Shown here in pieces: positions 37,720 to 48,054 of a DNA stretch of 64,000 nt. The notes below the pieces were generated by a model. The model made no database searches and had not been told where the DNA came from. It was given only the letters and a program-made list of their open reading frames with translations. A program made the translations under genes and the position numbers. How positions within the stretch are numbered: the stretch's first letter is position 1; every line of letters begins with the position of its first letter. Source of the stretch: Sulfolobus sp. E5-1-F (GTDB lineage Archaea; Thermoproteota; Thermoprotei_A; Sulfolobales; Sulfolobaceae); contig NZ_CP045687.1 of assembly GCF_009601705.1 (NCBI RefSeq), positions 656,630 to 720,629 on the forward strand, read 5' to 3'.

Positions 37720-39474
37720 TTAAACTATGACAGCCTTTACTAGTCCCGGAGGAGTGTCTATTGGTAAGCCTCTTCTAACTCCTAGTTTATAAGCTAATAG
37801 CTGTAAAGGTATAACATTGCTTATGGGAGTTAAGTCCCTAGTTGTTTTAACACTCTTTATATCACCGTCTTCAGAAATGGTTATAATAACATCCCTCCTT
37901 TCCTTTATAGACTTAACAACCTTGTTGTATAAATCCTCAGCCTCTGCGGGTTTTATCAAAATTACGGGATAGCCTTTATTTGTGAGAACTATTGGACCAT
38001 GCAAGAGTTCACCTAACTGCATACCCTCTGCGTGAATCATTGAGGCTTCCTTAAACTTCAACGCTCCTTCCAAGGCTACAGGATAATTTATCCCACTACT
38101 TGAGACGTATAAGCTTTCCTTATCCAATTTAGTAGCCAGTTTCTCTGCTTCCTTCTCTATCTCCGGTAAACTTACAGTAAGTTGCTTAGCCAATTCCTCA
38201 ATCTCAGTTTTTAATGAATTAATATCACTCCTGCTATTTCTCCCAGAGTGGAGCCCAGTATACAGCGAAAGTACTTTTAATACTACAATGGTCGAAGTAA
38301 AAGTTTTGGTTGCAGGCACTGCCATTTCTGGTCCAGCTGTTATTGGCAAATACACATTAGATTCTAATGCTAATCTTGAACCTACAGAGTTGGTAACGCC
38401 TAATATTACAGCCCCTCTCTGCTTAGCCATTTTAACACTCCTTATAACGTCGCTCGTCTCTCCGCTTTGACTTATTGCAATAATTACTGAACCGGTAGTT
38501 ACGTTTTCCAGTGCGTAATATGGAAACTCTGCCGCACTTACAACGTTAACGTTAAGACCGACTTCAGAAAAGTAGTAAGTGGAGATTAGTCCAGCGTGAA
38601 GACTAGTTCCATTACCTATCACGTAAACGTTTTTGGCACCATATAATATCATTGAGGCTAAGGAAAGGTACTTTTCCATTAAAGAATTATATGAGTTTAT
38701 CAATGCTTGAGGAACGTCATATATTTCCTTTAACATAAAATGTGGAAATCCACCCTTTTCCGCTATCTCCTCCTTGTATTTAACCCTCTTAATTTCCGGT
38801 TTTACCTCATTACCTTCAGTGTTATACACCTTAATCTCATTCCAAGAGATCACTGCAATAGTATTCTCTGGCATTACTATTGCATTTTCTGCAATGCCAC
38901 TCAAAGATGGTAAATCACTAGAAACGTACTTGCACTCGGGCGTGAGACCTATCATCAAGGGTTGGCCAGAATTTATTCCAAATATTTTATCAATGCCCAC
39001 GATCACGAATACTAGAGAGTATATCCCTCTTATCCTTTTCAGAACGTTTAATGAGGAGTCTAGGTAATCCTTTGAATTCTCAAGTAAGTGTGGTATTACC
39101 TCAGTATCCGTAGTAGAGACGAATTTGTGCCCCTTTGCTATCAGATCATCCCTTATTTTCTCGTAATTATCCAAAATCCCGTCCATTACAAGTGCTATTT
39201 TCCCATTACAATCAGTTAGTGGGTGAGCATTTTCTAAAGTTGGCCAACCTCTACTTGCATATCTAGTGTGACCTATTGCGACCTTTGCCTTATCATTGAC
39301 GTTTATCTCATTCTTTGATATATTCCCTACAATTTTATTTATCACCAAATTATCATCCTTGAGATAACCAATACCAGCACTGTCATATCCCCTATAAATT
39401 AATTTCTTTAGCCCCCTAGTGATAATTGAAACTTCATTTGGATCCTTGCATACAAAACCGAAAATTCCTCCCAT
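37720..39474 (-). CDS. GlmS paralogue with an inactivated glutaminase domain
   Basis: A 584-residue protein with a class II amidotransferase-like N-domain (~1-210) and two SIS domains (~270-560). The nucleophile Cys after the initiator Met is Gly (MGGIFGF instead of MCGI), and the oxyanion Asn (VHNGI) is Asp98 (VMDGI), so glutamine hydrolysis should be lost. The SIS isomerase part is intact ([49 protein letters not shown]-terminal Lys in GLVKAV). It may use ammonia, or run in the deaminase direction on glucosamine-6-phosphate. Monocistronic, 36 bp from the exporter ATPase. Confidence 0.88.
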   Translation of the reverse strand: MGGIFGFVCKDPNEVSIITRGLKKLIYRGYDSAGIGYLKDDNLVINKIVGNISKNEINVNDKAKVAIGHTRYASRGWPTLENAHPLTDCNGKIALVMDGILDNYEKIRDDLIAKGHKFVSTTDTEVIPHLLENSKDYLDSSLNVLKRIRGIYSLVFVIVGIDKIFGINSGQPLMIGLTPECKYVSSDLPSLSGIAENAIVMPENTIAVISWNEIKVYNTEGNEVKPEIKRVKYKEEIAEKGGFPHFMLKEIYDVPQALINSYNSLMEKYLSLASMILYGAKNVYVIGNGTSLHAGLISTYYFSEVGLNVNVVSAAEFPYYALENVTTGSVIIAISQSGETSDVIRSVKMAKQRGAVILGVTNSVGSRLALESNVYLPITAGPEMAVPATKTFTSTIVVLKVLSLYTGLHSGRNSRSDINSLKTEIEELAKQLTVSLPEIEKEAEKLATKLDKESLYVSSSGINYPVALEGALKFKEASMIHAEGMQLGELLHGPIVLTNKGYPVILIKPAEAEDLYNKVVKSIKERRDVIITISEDGDIKSVKTTRDLTPISNVIPLQLLAYKLGVRRGLPIDTPPGLVKAVIV

Positions 39475-39508
39475 AATTAAATATTAGTTTGGGTATAAAA
39501 AAGGAGTT

Positions 39509-40003
39509 CTAACCATCATTCCCTTGCTCGATCGAAGCAAACGTAGCTAAAATTATACTGTAAACTTCTGGATGAACTAGGGATAAATTGCTGAACAATT
39601 TTCTAATCTGTATAGGTTCAACATTATTATTTAATATTTTCATAATGGTTTCTGTTGGAATGTTAATCTCCCTTAGCTTCTTTTCAATAATTCTCTTCAT
39701 ATCTTCTTTAATCTCAAATGACTTTAACGTATTATAAGTTGTAGCACTTCTAAGGCTCCTAGCCTTCCATAGATCTCTATAGTTAATAATTGCGAAAATA
39801 ATTGGAATTCCTAGATCAATATCGCCCAATTCCTCGTATATATGGTAAAGATAATATCCAGTAAATACCTCATTTTGTATAGCGTTTTGTAAGATTATAG
39901 CTAGCTCAATATATTTTTTAACCTTCCCCTCATCCCTCTTAACCCTATTTGCTATTATAGGGACAACGTAATAATATTCTTCCATAAATTTCTCTAAATC
40001 CAT
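39509..40003 (-). CDS. Helical protein, possible dead Cas3''-like HD domain
   Basis: A 164-residue helical protein. The stretch YIELAIILQNAIQNEVFTGYY lines up loosely with the LLHDiGK...FxGHE region of Cas3'' HD nucleases, and IIFAIINYRDLWKARSL with the HHE...R region, but all metal-binding His and Asp are absent. The N-terminus overlaps the Cas3'-like helicase gene by 10 nt. The resemblance is faint and rests partly on that neighbour. If true, this is a pseudo-nuclease; otherwise it is an unknown helical protein. Confidence 0.35.
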   Translation of the reverse strand: MDLEKFMEEYYYVVPIIANRVKRDEGKVKKYIELAIILQNAIQNEVFTGYYLYHIYEELGDIDLGIPIIFAIINYRDLWKARSLRSATTYNTLKSFEIKEDMKRIIEKKLREINIPTETIMKILNNNVEPIQIRKLFSNLSLVHPEVYSIILATFASIEQGNDG

Positions 40004-41388
40004 TCTCTCACGTCCTTAGCCTTTAATCCTAAAAATATCTCCTTTTTTCCCTCTTCCTCAATGGGATTCTTATAAGCCTTTGCTAAATTCCTCTTAAACC
40101 ATGAAATACCTCCACCTTCTAACCAATTATAAACTATTTTAGAACATTTTTCTCCATCTGAAAAGTACGTGTAAACACAGTCATTTCCGTAATATAATAT
40201 CTTCTTTCTGTTGTCATATACAAACTCTGGAGGAACGGCGCTGATCTTTACCTTATCAGTAAATAGATCTACTGTTACAAAATCGCCCAAGAGTTCGGTA
40301 GTCTTTTCGAATTCCCTCTTATCCATTAAGTGACTTATTTCACCTAACCTTTTTATAAGCCTTTCATCAATATTAGGCTTTAGGATCATCTTATTAACAT
40401 ATCCCATCTTTCCATTACAGCCAAAGGGATGTTTCAAGCATATCTTAATATTTGAAAGTAAATTAAGAGTACTTTCAGTCATTTTATCGTAATTATCCCT
40501 ATCTACCCAGATGTAAATTTTATCCCCCTCATTAACCATTCCACTTCTAGCTATTACTGTTGATAATGGTGAAATTTCACTCACTACGTTATATCTAGTA
40601 GGCATGATCTTTGTTGTGATAGTTACTTTACATTCATCACTATTATTAAGGAGACATACCTCAACGTTTCTCTCCTCCCTTAGTTTTCTGTATAATCTCA
40701 ACGCCTTTTCCCAAGAATTTACAAAAAGTGTAAATGGTTCCTTTACCTTAAATATATCTTCACCTTTAATGATCTCATAATCCAAATCCCTAATGTTAAA
40801 ATCCTCGATTAGCTCTATAACTTCGTAATTACCTTTACACTGATAATATCCCTCACCTTTCTTTACACAATCTCTACCCTCTACTGCTTGCGCATATTCA
40901 TTTACTATCGAAATAGATACTACTCTTCTATTTCTAAATCTATTCACTATCTCCTCTTCGAAGAATACCGAAGGTGTTGAAGTCGAGAAGATTACGTTAA
41001 CACCACTCCTTGATAATTCGTCAGCTGCAGCAATTAACGCTTTATCTGGCATCATTTGGTATTCATCAAAGATAACTAGTGAGGTGAGAATGTTAAACCT
41101 TGGGATTTCAGAAAACGCACTACTATAAAGGTTTAAAAAGAATCTACTAAAATGAAGTTGTGAACTCTCATAATCATTAGGAACTACGTAAGTTAATCTT
41201 GAAAAGTTATTAGTCGTATGTTTCGATAAATAATTTTCAAGTGGTAAAATTAGGTCTTTTAGATAACCGATAGGTAGATTTAAGATGAAGTTAACATCAT
41301 TGCATACTGAAAACTTTCTGCCGTTGAGTTCCCTTTCAGTCTCCTTACAGTTTAAAAGCTCAAGAACTTTATCTATCATTCTAAACAC
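39994..41388 (-). CDS. Cas3'-like SF2 helicase with degenerate motifs
   Basis: A 464-residue protein that follows the Cas3' helicase motif order. Motif I is degraded (LPIGYLKD at 38-45 for PTGYGKT). Motif Ia is RLTYVVPN (~64-71). Motif II is intact as DEYQ (108-111). Motif III is STSTP (135-139 for SATxP). A second RecA-like domain has [16 protein letters not shown] and [16 protein letters not shown], the place of the RaGRvnR motif VI, also degraded. ATP hydrolysis is therefore unlikely. It overlaps AlaX upstream (13 nt) and the 164-residue gene downstream (10 nt), so it is one operon. No cas genes or CRISPR array are in the window. Confidence 0.55.
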   Translation of the reverse strand: MFRMIDKVLELLNCKETERELNGRKFSVCNDVNFILNLPIGYLKDLILPLENYLSKHTTNNFSRLTYVVPNDYESSQLHFSRFFLNLYSSAFSEIPRFNILTSLVIFDEYQMMPDKALIAAADELSRSGVNVIFSTSTPSVFFEEEIVNRFRNRRVVSISIVNEYAQAVEGRDCVKKGEGYYQCKGNYEVIELIEDFNIRDLDYEIIKGEDIFKVKEPFTLFVNSWEKALRLYRKLREERNVEVCLLNNSDECKVTITTKIMPTRYNVVSEISPLSTVIARSGMVNEGDKIYIWVDRDNYDKMTESTLNLLSNIKICLKHPFGCNGKMGYVNKMILKPNIDERLIKRLGEISHLMDKREFEKTTELLGDFVTVDLFTDKVKISAVPPEFVYDNRKKILYYGNDCVYTYFSDGEKCSKIVYNWLEGGGISWFKRNLAKAYKNPIEEEGKKEIFLGLKAKDVREWI

Positions 41389-41834
41389 TTTATGTCAAAT
41401 GATATCTCAAGCAATTGTTTACTATTCCTATATCTCCAATAGTCCTTAATTATTTCTCCAATCTCAGAGGTAGTCTTAGTATGTTGCTTATTGCACGCGT
41501 TTATATTCCAATCTGGTATTATTACAATACTTAACTCCCTAACCTCCGCTGGAACGGGAAAGAGGTCATAAATTTCATCTCCATATTTCTTTTCAGCTTC
41601 TTCCCTATCTAAAACCTCAACTATTATTGGAAGGTTTTCCCTAACCTTCTCATTGGCTAATACAAAAACCTTATCGATCTCCTCATCACTAGGTTTTCTC
41701 TCAAACTTCACCGTTAATCTTCCATGGTTACCATTAACGTAAGTGCTTGCAGTCCATTTAGCATTTAACACCTTTCTCACAGCTCCCTTGACCAAGTGTA
41801 AGGCTGTGTGAGTACGAATCTCAATGCTATCCAT
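41376..41834 (-). CDS. AlaX-type alanyl-tRNA editing protein
   Basis: A 152-residue protein of the tRNA SAD/AlaX family. The zinc-binding HxxxH (His9, His13 in RTHTALHLV) and CxxxH (Cys114, His118 in NACNKQH) pairs are intact, and the stretch [16 protein letters not shown] matches the editing-site core. AlaX proteins hydrolyse mischarged Ser/Gly-tRNA-Ala. First gene of an operon with the Cas3-like helicase, divergent from the DUF871 gene by 35 bp. Confidence 0.85.
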   Translation of the reverse strand: MDSIEIRTHTALHLVKGAVRKVLNAKWTASTYVNGNHGRLTVKFERKPSDEEIDKVFVLANEKVRENLPIIVEVLDREEAEKKYGDEIYDLFPVPAEVRELSIVIIPDWNINACNKQHTKTTSEIGEIIKDYWRYRNSKQLLEISFDIKCLE

Positions 41835-41869
41835 GTCAAATATATTATCCTCAAAGCCTTTTATATAAT

Positions 41870-42883
41870 ATGACTAAGAGGAGAAGCATTGGTTTCTCAA
41901 TCTTCCCAGGCTGGAAGGAGATAAAAGATGAGCAAATTAGTTTATTGAAAAAAGGTAGAGATCTGGGATTTTCCGAAATATTTATGGGTATTGGCCCCGG
42001 AACGCATTGGAGTACTTCAGTGACCGAAGCACTTGTCATTGCTGAGGATATCTTAAGGGAGGCCAATAAACTGGACTATTATACCTTTGTAGATATAAAC
42101 CCCCAGATTCTTAAAGAGTTAAACGCATCACCAAGGGATTTATCACCGATTATGGAGATAGGCTTTAAGGGAGTGAGGGTTGACTATGGATTTAGTAAAG
42201 AGGAAATTGTTGAAATGAGCAAACAGATGACTGTTGAGTTAAACCCATTTGAAATAAATGAGGAGGAGCTAGATTTTATTGTTAAGAATGCAAATCTTGA
42301 AAGGATTAAGGCTTGTCATAACTATTACCCAGTACCGTACAGTGGAATATCAAAAGAGATCTTTCTGGAAAAGAATAGAATGTTTAAGGAAAGGGGTATA
42401 GAGATAGGTGCATTTATCGCTCATCCAAAATTTAATCTTCGAACCACATTAGAGGTTTTAAGGTATGTGGAACCGTTCGATTCTGCTAATTATCTGTTTA
42501 AACTTGTTGATAGGGTCTTGATAGGAGACCCTATTCCAGATTACGAAAGTTTAAGTCAAGTATCAGAAGTTTTCAAATCTGATATTACGAAGATAAGGAT
42601 TAAAGTATATGATGGAAGTATGGGTAAAACATTAGATAATAGAAAATTTGTTGTTGAAAAGTATAGAGAGTATGCTATAGTATGTTATACTAAGGATAAT
42701 ATATCTCAAGGGGAAGTTTGTTATACTAAAATATTTAAGAATGCGGTGACAGTTAGGGGTAAAGAGGTTTGGATATTTACTGAGGATTTGGGAGTTGGCC
42801 CTTATAGGTTAATAGGAAAGATAGATGATATTAATCTTGAGATTCTCAAAATGTCGAAGGAGGTTATATTCACTAATAAATAA
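41870..42883 (+). CDS. DUF871/MupG-like TIM-barrel protein
   Basis: A 337-residue protein of the DUF871 family (N-terminal TIM barrel ~1-235, C-terminal cyclophilin-like domain). Signature segments: GFSIFPGWK (~8-16), DVNPxxL-type stretch at [19 protein letters not shown], AxHNYYPxPYSG at [11 protein letters not shown] (~149) and GDP near 215. A family member, MupG, is a 6-phospho-N-acetylmuramidase. Archaea lack murein, so another phosphoglycoside is expected. Leaderless ATG with TATA-like TTATATAAT just upstream. The Opp-type transporter follows 60 bp later. Confidence 0.8.
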   Translation: MTKRRSIGFSIFPGWKEIKDEQISLLKKGRDLGFSEIFMGIGPGTHWSTSVTEALVIAEDILREANKLDYYTFVDINPQILKELNASPRDLSPIMEIGFKGVRVDYGFSKEEIVEMSKQMTVELNPFEINEEELDFIVKNANLERIKACHNYYPVPYSGISKEIFLEKNRMFKERGIEIGAFIAHPKFNLRTTLEVLRYVEPFDSANYLFKLVDRVLIGDPIPDYESLSQVSEVFKSDITKIRIKVYDGSMGKTLDNRKFVVEKYREYAIVCYTKDNISQGEVCYTKIFKNAVTVRGKEVWIFTEDLGVGPYRLIGKIDDINLEILKMSKEVIFTNK

Positions 42884-42942
42884 TCAATATTCAACGATCG
42901 TATGCATAAGATTTTTATATAGCGCCTTCCTAACTATATTCG

Positions 42943-45636
42943 GTGTACAGTGTGTTAAAGATAAAAAGTAAAAAAACTATTTCACTCTTAATATTAGTGG
43001 CAACCATTATCAGCCCTATTTTTGCCACTGCACAATCTGTCAGTTCATCACCCGCTTCTACAGCAATAACAATAATTTCATATAATGGTAATGACGCTAA
43101 CGGTATATTGGCTTTTGAGCATGGACAAATAGCTTTTTACGCTTACGCCGTGCCTCCATCAGAATACACCAGTTTGCCTCCTGGGGCTAAAGCCTATTTG
43201 CTACCGAGTACTTATTACGACATTCTAGTAAATCCATTAAATACTACTTTTGGTTTTAACCCATTCCAATTCCAAGAAGTTAGATTCGCACTGAACTATA
43301 TAGTAAATAGAACCTATTTTGTAGATAGTATACTTCACGGATATGGTATCCCGGCAATCTCTCTGTATGCTGGAGAACCCGATGTGATTCATCTTCAACC
43401 AACGCTATCTAAGTACGCTAATGTCCATTATAATTTCACTTATGCAAATGAAACTATTTATAAAGTTCTAACTGCTCATGGAGCTCAATACATAAACGGA
43501 AAATGGTATTATGATGGAAAACCCATAACTGTTTACGTATTTGTCAGAACTGATAGTACCGTAAGAAGAGAATACGCCGAATATTTCATAACTCAGTTAC
43601 AGAAGTTAGGTTTCACTGTTCAACAAATCCAAGGTAATTTACAGAAAGAAATTTCCGTAGTATATGGTAGTGATCCAGCAAACACTACGTGGGACATACT
43701 GATTGAAGCTTGGGGTGGTACTTATGGGTATTATGATTCTAGTCTAGCAATAGGTCTTTACAGTACCTTAGGAGCTTCAGATCCATATTCTTCATATTAC
43801 GGCTTAAGTATGGGTACGTATAACGATACGAAGTATGAATCTCCATTATTACTCAAAGAAGCTAATGAGCTTGACAATTTGTCATTGATAATAGCCCAAA
43901 GTCAGTTCACTAGCGCCCAAGAATATTACCAATTATATAATGAGATTGTAAACTTAGGTATTAACATGTCAGTAAGAATAGGACTTGGGATGAGTCTAAC
44001 TCCAATATACGCACTATCTAACATTAACGGAATCTATCCAAGTTTTGCCCAGAGTACACTACTAAGCTTCCAAACGTACTATTCCATAACCAATGGAAGT
44101 TATCCCAATGTTACGATAGGCGTTAGACACTTAAGTCAAGGTTCAGCTAATCCTGGAGCTGGTTTCACTGATGCATATACAGACGAAATAGGAAGTGCTT
44201 TATTCACTCCATCATCTTTAACAGTACCAGGTTCAGGATACCCAGTACCCTTTATTTACACCTATAAGATAGTTAACATAACTCCACATGCTGTAGTACC
44301 AGTACCTTCAAATGCATTGTGGTGGAATCCAACAACACAACAGATAACTAAGGTACCTCCTAATACTACCGCACAAATGGCTGTAATATACAACTTGGCC
44401 CCACTATTCAATAACGATAAATGGGCTGATGGTCAAAATATAACTCTTGCTGATATAATATATCAATATATAATTGCATCCGAGATGTCTTTAAATTCTA
44501 GTAATCCAATTTATGACTCCACAGCATCATCAGTTTACGCTCCAGCATTACAAACAATTAAAGGATTTAAGGTAATTAACTCCACTGCTATAGAAATATG
44601 GGGCAATGATTGGTTCTTCGATCCTACTGAGGCTGTGGTAAGCTTATTTGGATCTTTCAATCCACTAGGTTATGCGTTAGCTGGAGGAGGTTACTTCCCG
44701 TGGCAAATGTATGTTGGTATGAAAGATGTTGTTGCACAAGGTAAAGCAGCGTGGTCTGAAGGAGCAGCTCAGTCTAAGGGAGTTGATTGGCTAAATCTAG
44801 TTAGTCCAACTGATGTTGGCTACATAATTTCGGCGTTACAGAATGCCTCAGCTACTGGATATGTACCTAAGAGTTTACAAATAGTAGAGAACTTAAGTGG
44901 CATAACTCTAGTAACTCCACAAGAAGCAAAAGCTGGTTATCAGGCAGCAATTAACTTCATGAAGACCTATGGAAATGGATTAATTGGGGATGGTCCATAT
45001 ATCTTGGTAGCGTGGAATCCAAGCGCTTCACCACCATATGCAAAACTGATTAGGAATCCCTACTTCCATCTGGTTCCTCCATCTAATGCATTAGCATCCC
45101 CAACAATGTATTCAGTTTCTCTAAGTGTCCCGTCTACAGTTTCACCTGGTCAAACCTTAACTGGCACTGTTATGGGAACTCCTGCCGGAAGCACTACTGC
45201 AGTACCTACTCCAAATGCCATAGTTAATATAGAATTATTGTATCCAAACGGCTCTATAATATCAGGATATAAATTAATGACCAATGCTAGTGGTCAATTT
45301 ACCTTCTCCGTTCCATCTTCATTACTGCCCGGATCATACCTAATAACAGTATCAGCGTATAGCAATACTTCAATATTGATAAATCCAGTAACTTATACTC
45401 TTGTAGTATTGCCATCCATAACAACTACTACGAGCACAACGACAAGTACTACTACCACATCTACGTCAGTCAGTACGTCTGTATCTACAACTACAATTAC
45501 TTCCGTTAGCACTGTAGTTAGCACCTTGTTAAGTACTGTAGTATCCAGTGGCTCCAATATTGGTTATATAGCTGTAATAATAGTCCTAATAATTATAATA
45601 ATAGCTTTAGCAGTATTGTTGTTCAGAAGAAGATAA
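42943..45636 (+). CDS. Opp/Dpp-family extracellular solute-binding protein with C-terminal membrane anchor
   Basis: An 897-residue SBP_bac_5 protein. Signal segment ~10-30 (TISLLILVATIISPIFATAQ), two-lobed binding domain (~45-715), Ig-like linker (~720-830), a Ser/Thr-rich stalk (~830-870) and a C-terminal TM (~872-892) with RRR end. That layout is typical of Sulfolobales Opp-type binding proteins, which often take up oligosaccharides as well as peptides. GTG start; a second GTG three codons in is possible. First gene of a five-gene ABC importer. Confidence 0.88.
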   Translation: MYSVLKIKSKKTISLLILVATIISPIFATAQSVSSSPASTAITIISYNGNDANGILAFEHGQIAFYAYAVPPSEYTSLPPGAKAYLLPSTYYDILVNPLNTTFGFNPFQFQEVRFALNYIVNRTYFVDSILHGYGIPAISLYAGEPDVIHLQPTLSKYANVHYNFTYANETIYKVLTAHGAQYINGKWYYDGKPITVYVFVRTDSTVRREYAEYFITQLQKLGFTVQQIQGNLQKEISVVYGSDPANTTWDILIEAWGGTYGYYDSSLAIGLYSTLGASDPYSSYYGLSMGTYNDTKYESPLLLKEANELDNLSLIIAQSQFTSAQEYYQLYNEIVNLGINMSVRIGLGMSLTPIYALSNINGIYPSFAQSTLLSFQTYYSITNGSYPNVTIGVRHLSQGSANPGAGFTDAYTDEIGSALFTPSSLTVPGSGYPVPFIYTYKIVNITPHAVVPVPSNALWWNPTTQQITKVPPNTTAQMAVIYNLAPLFNNDKWADGQNITLADIIYQYIIASEMSLNSSNPIYDSTASSVYAPALQTIKGFKVINSTAIEIWGNDWFFDPTEAVVSLFGSFNPLGYALAGGGYFPWQMYVGMKDVVAQGKAAWSEGAAQSKGVDWLNLVSPTDVGYIISALQNASATGYVPKSLQIVENLSGITLVTPQEAKAGYQAAINFMKTYGNGLIGDGPYILVAWNPSASPPYAKLIRNPYFHLVPPSNALASPTMYSVSLSVPSTVSPGQTLTGTVMGTPAGSTTAVPTPNAIVNIELLYPNGSIISGYKLMTNASGQFTFSVPSSLLPGSYLITVSAYSNTSILINPVTYTLVVLPSITTTTSTTTSTTTTSTSVSTSVSTTTITSVSTVVSTLLSTVVSSGSNIGYIAVIIVLIIIIIALAVLLFRRR

Positions 45637-45646
45637 TGAAGAGTGG

Positions 45647-46699
45647 ATGGTAATGGGTTTTACCACATATATAATAAAAAAGGTACTTATTTATTTTTCA
45701 GTTCTTCTCGCAACTCTAACTATACTTTATATTTTCACTTTTCCCATATTGCAGGAGGTTATAGCTAAGAGTATAAATTTTCAAGTTGCACAATTCTCTC
45801 AAACCCTGTTTAAAAATGCTCATAATTTGAACTCTACCCAAATTCAGATTGCAGTAGAGAAGTATAGGGAATCTTTAATTATTGCTTACGGCCTTAACCA
45901 GCCAATTATCGACAAGTATTTTATTCAGATGTATAATTTAATACGTTTCGATTTCGGTACAGCCTACTTTTTACAAGCCCCATCTGGTTCTAGGGAAGTT
46001 GGTGCAATCATTGCCTATTATTTACCCAATACTATCCTCTTATTCACTACTGCTACTATAATATTCATAGTCGTAGGGACCATTATAGGTTTACTTTCTG
46101 CAAAATCTAAATTCTGGGAGAAAATTATCGCAATAATAGCTGTAATACATTCTAGTATCCCTACATGGTGGTTAGGTTTTGTCTTAATTGCAGCATTAGC
46201 ATATGCGGTTAAAGTTTTCCCTCCTGGAGGAATGACCTCAGTCCCACCGCCAAAGAATCCCTTTGATTATGGAATAAGTGTCTTATATCATATGTCATTA
46301 CCATTAATTACCATCTTTATAGTAAACGTAGGAGGATTCGCATATATTGTTAGAAGTTTAGTTACATCTATAATGAAGGAGGATTTCGTGATTACAGCAA
46401 AGGCTAGAGGATTACCAGATTCCAGAATATTGTATAGGCATGTTTTACGTTCTGCCTCCCCATCAATTGCTACCCAAGCTATTTTGGCATTAGCTGGATC
46501 GTTAGGAGGTAGTTTAACTACGGAAGTTGTATTCGAATGGCCTGGGGTTGGTTTATTAACTTATGTTGCCATATCCTTGAACGATTTGCCTGTGATATTA
46601 GGAATAGCATACGTTTTGACAGTTGTGTTACTTGTTGGGTTGTTTTTAGGGGAATTAGTTTATGGATTACTGGATCCTAGAATAAAGGTGGGTGAATAA
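45647..46699 (+). CDS. Opp/Dpp-type ABC transporter permease (DppB-like)
   Basis: A 350-residue inner-membrane permease with six TM segments. The EAA loop (VITAKARGLPDSRILYRHVLRSASPS, in part: ARGLPDSRILYRHVL ~260) and the DppB-type N-terminal TM followed by a long extracytoplasmic loop are visible. It lies 10 bp after the binding protein and 2 bp before the second permease. Confidence 0.9.
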   Translation: MVMGFTTYIIKKVLIYFSVLLATLTILYIFTFPILQEVIAKSINFQVAQFSQTLFKNAHNLNSTQIQIAVEKYRESLIIAYGLNQPIIDKYFIQMYNLIRFDFGTAYFLQAPSGSREVGAIIAYYLPNTILLFTTATIIFIVVGTIIGLLSAKSKFWEKIIAIIAVIHSSIPTWWLGFVLIAALAYAVKVFPPGGMTSVPPPKNPFDYGISVLYHMSLPLITIFIVNVGGFAYIVRSLVTSIMKEDFVITAKARGLPDSRILYRHVLRSASPSIATQAILALAGSLGGSLTTEVVFEWPGVGLLTYVAISLNDLPVILGIAYVLTVVLLVGLFLGELVYGLLDPRIKVGE

Positions 46700-46701
46700 G
46701 A

Positions 46702-48054
46702 TTGAGTAAAAGGAATGTAGGTTTTTCCTCTTATCTTAGAGATTTTTTGTCTAGTAAAATTGGATTAGCAGGTCTTATAATTCTAATTATTTTACTTATA
46801 TTCACTGGGATAGCCCTATCTATCCCCGCAAAAGTTTACGCATCTTGGAATAATCCAGCATCATGGAATGAATATCCTGAACATGTACCTCCATCGTGGT
46901 TATCTATCTTTTATCCTAATGAGTATTTTACAACAAAGGAGTTATCTCCAACAAATATATCTTTATATTCTCTTGCTAAGAACATATATGTAGCTGTAAT
47001 AACATATCAATTTAATTGGTCTAAAGCCTTACCGGCTTATAACGTATATTTCATAGCTTCAACCAATGTTACCCCTATTGAGGAAGTAATATATTGGAGT
47101 AAACCAGATGGTTATACTCTACAAATAAATGTACCAAGTGGGGTATTTAATGTACCGTTTGACCTTACAAGTATTAGAGGTAGCATTTTGAGCTATATAT
47201 CGTCAGTCACCGGAAAGACACCAAATATAGTTAATAGCACTGTGTTATCATCAGCTTTATTCAACTCTCCAAAAACCAATTTCACAGTTACTGAACAAGG
47301 GAGTTATGTAGTCAAGATAGAAATTGTATCCTCATTACCTATGAACATTACAAAGTCAAGTTTGCTTCTATTAGGAAATTCCTATGGTTTGATGGGAACT
47401 GACTATTTTGGAAGACCATTAGATCTGGGAGTTCTTTTAGGACTGCCCAACGCATTAGAAATAGGCGCATTAACTTCACTAGTAGCAGTAGTCGTGGGAG
47501 TTTTCGTGGGAGGTATTTCAGGTTATTTAGGGGGAAATAAGGATTCTGCAATACAGTGGGTTACCTTAGTATTTTTAGCATTACCAGCTCTTCCCTTTCT
47601 AGTTGCAGTATCATTTGTAACACAGCCAAATCTGGAAATTGAAGCCCTACTAATAGCGTTCTTATCTTGGCCATTTTACGCTATAATAGCAAGGTCAATG
47701 GCTTTATCAATAAAGTCAAATAGTTATGTTGAGGCCGATAAACTACTCGGAATACCATCATACAGGGTATTCTTCACACACTTTATGCCTAGGTTAATAC
47801 CAATAACAGTAGCTTATATGGCCCTTGGTGTCCCAGCTGGTATACTTTTAGCTCAAACGTTAGCCTTTTTAGGAATAGCCCCAGCCAATATAGTAACCTG
47901 GGGAGGAATTTTAGATGCTGCAGAGACTTATCAAGCACAAGTTAATGGATGGTGGTGGTGGGTTGTGTTCCCTGGAGCGATGATTGTAATCGTAGCAATA
48001 CCTTTCGTGTTAATAGGTTTCGCAATAGAGAGGGTTACATTAGGTGAGAGGTAA
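46702..48054 (+). CDS. Opp/Dpp-type ABC transporter permease (DppC-like)
   Basis: A 450-residue permease with one N-terminal TM (~18-38), an unusually long extracytoplasmic insertion (~40-235) and five C-terminal TM segments with the EAA loop (VEADKLLGIPSYRVFFTH). DppC proteins are normally ~300 residues; the insertion probably contacts the large binding protein. TTG start right after the upstream gene; the end overlaps the ATPase gene by 11 nt. Confidence 0.88.
   Translation: MSKRNVGFSSYLRDFLSSKIGLAGLIILIILLIFTGIALSIPAKVYASWNNPASWNEYPEHVPPSWLSIFYPNEYFTTKELSPTNISLYSLAKNIYVAVITYQFNWSKALPAYNVYFIASTNVTPIEEVIYWSKPDGYTLQINVPSGVFNVPFDLTSIRGSILSYISSVTGKTPNIVNSTVLSSALFNSPKTNFTVTEQGSYVVKIEIVSSLPMNITKSSLLLLGNSYGLMGTDYFGRPLDLGVLLGLPNALEIGALTSLVAVVVGVFVGGISGYLGGNKDSAIQWVTLVFLALPALPFLVAVSFVTQPNLEIEALLIAFLSWPFYAIIARSMALSIKSNSYVEADKLLGIPSYRVFFTHFMPRLIPITVAYMALGVPAGILLAQTLAFLGIAPANIVTWGGILDAAETYQAQVNGWWWWVVFPGAMIVIVAIPFVLIGFAIERVTLGER

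Noticed and set aside
39509-41388. Treating this locus as part of an active CRISPR interference module
   Set aside because: Motifs I and VI are degraded, no HD residues are seen, and no cas genes or repeats accompany it.
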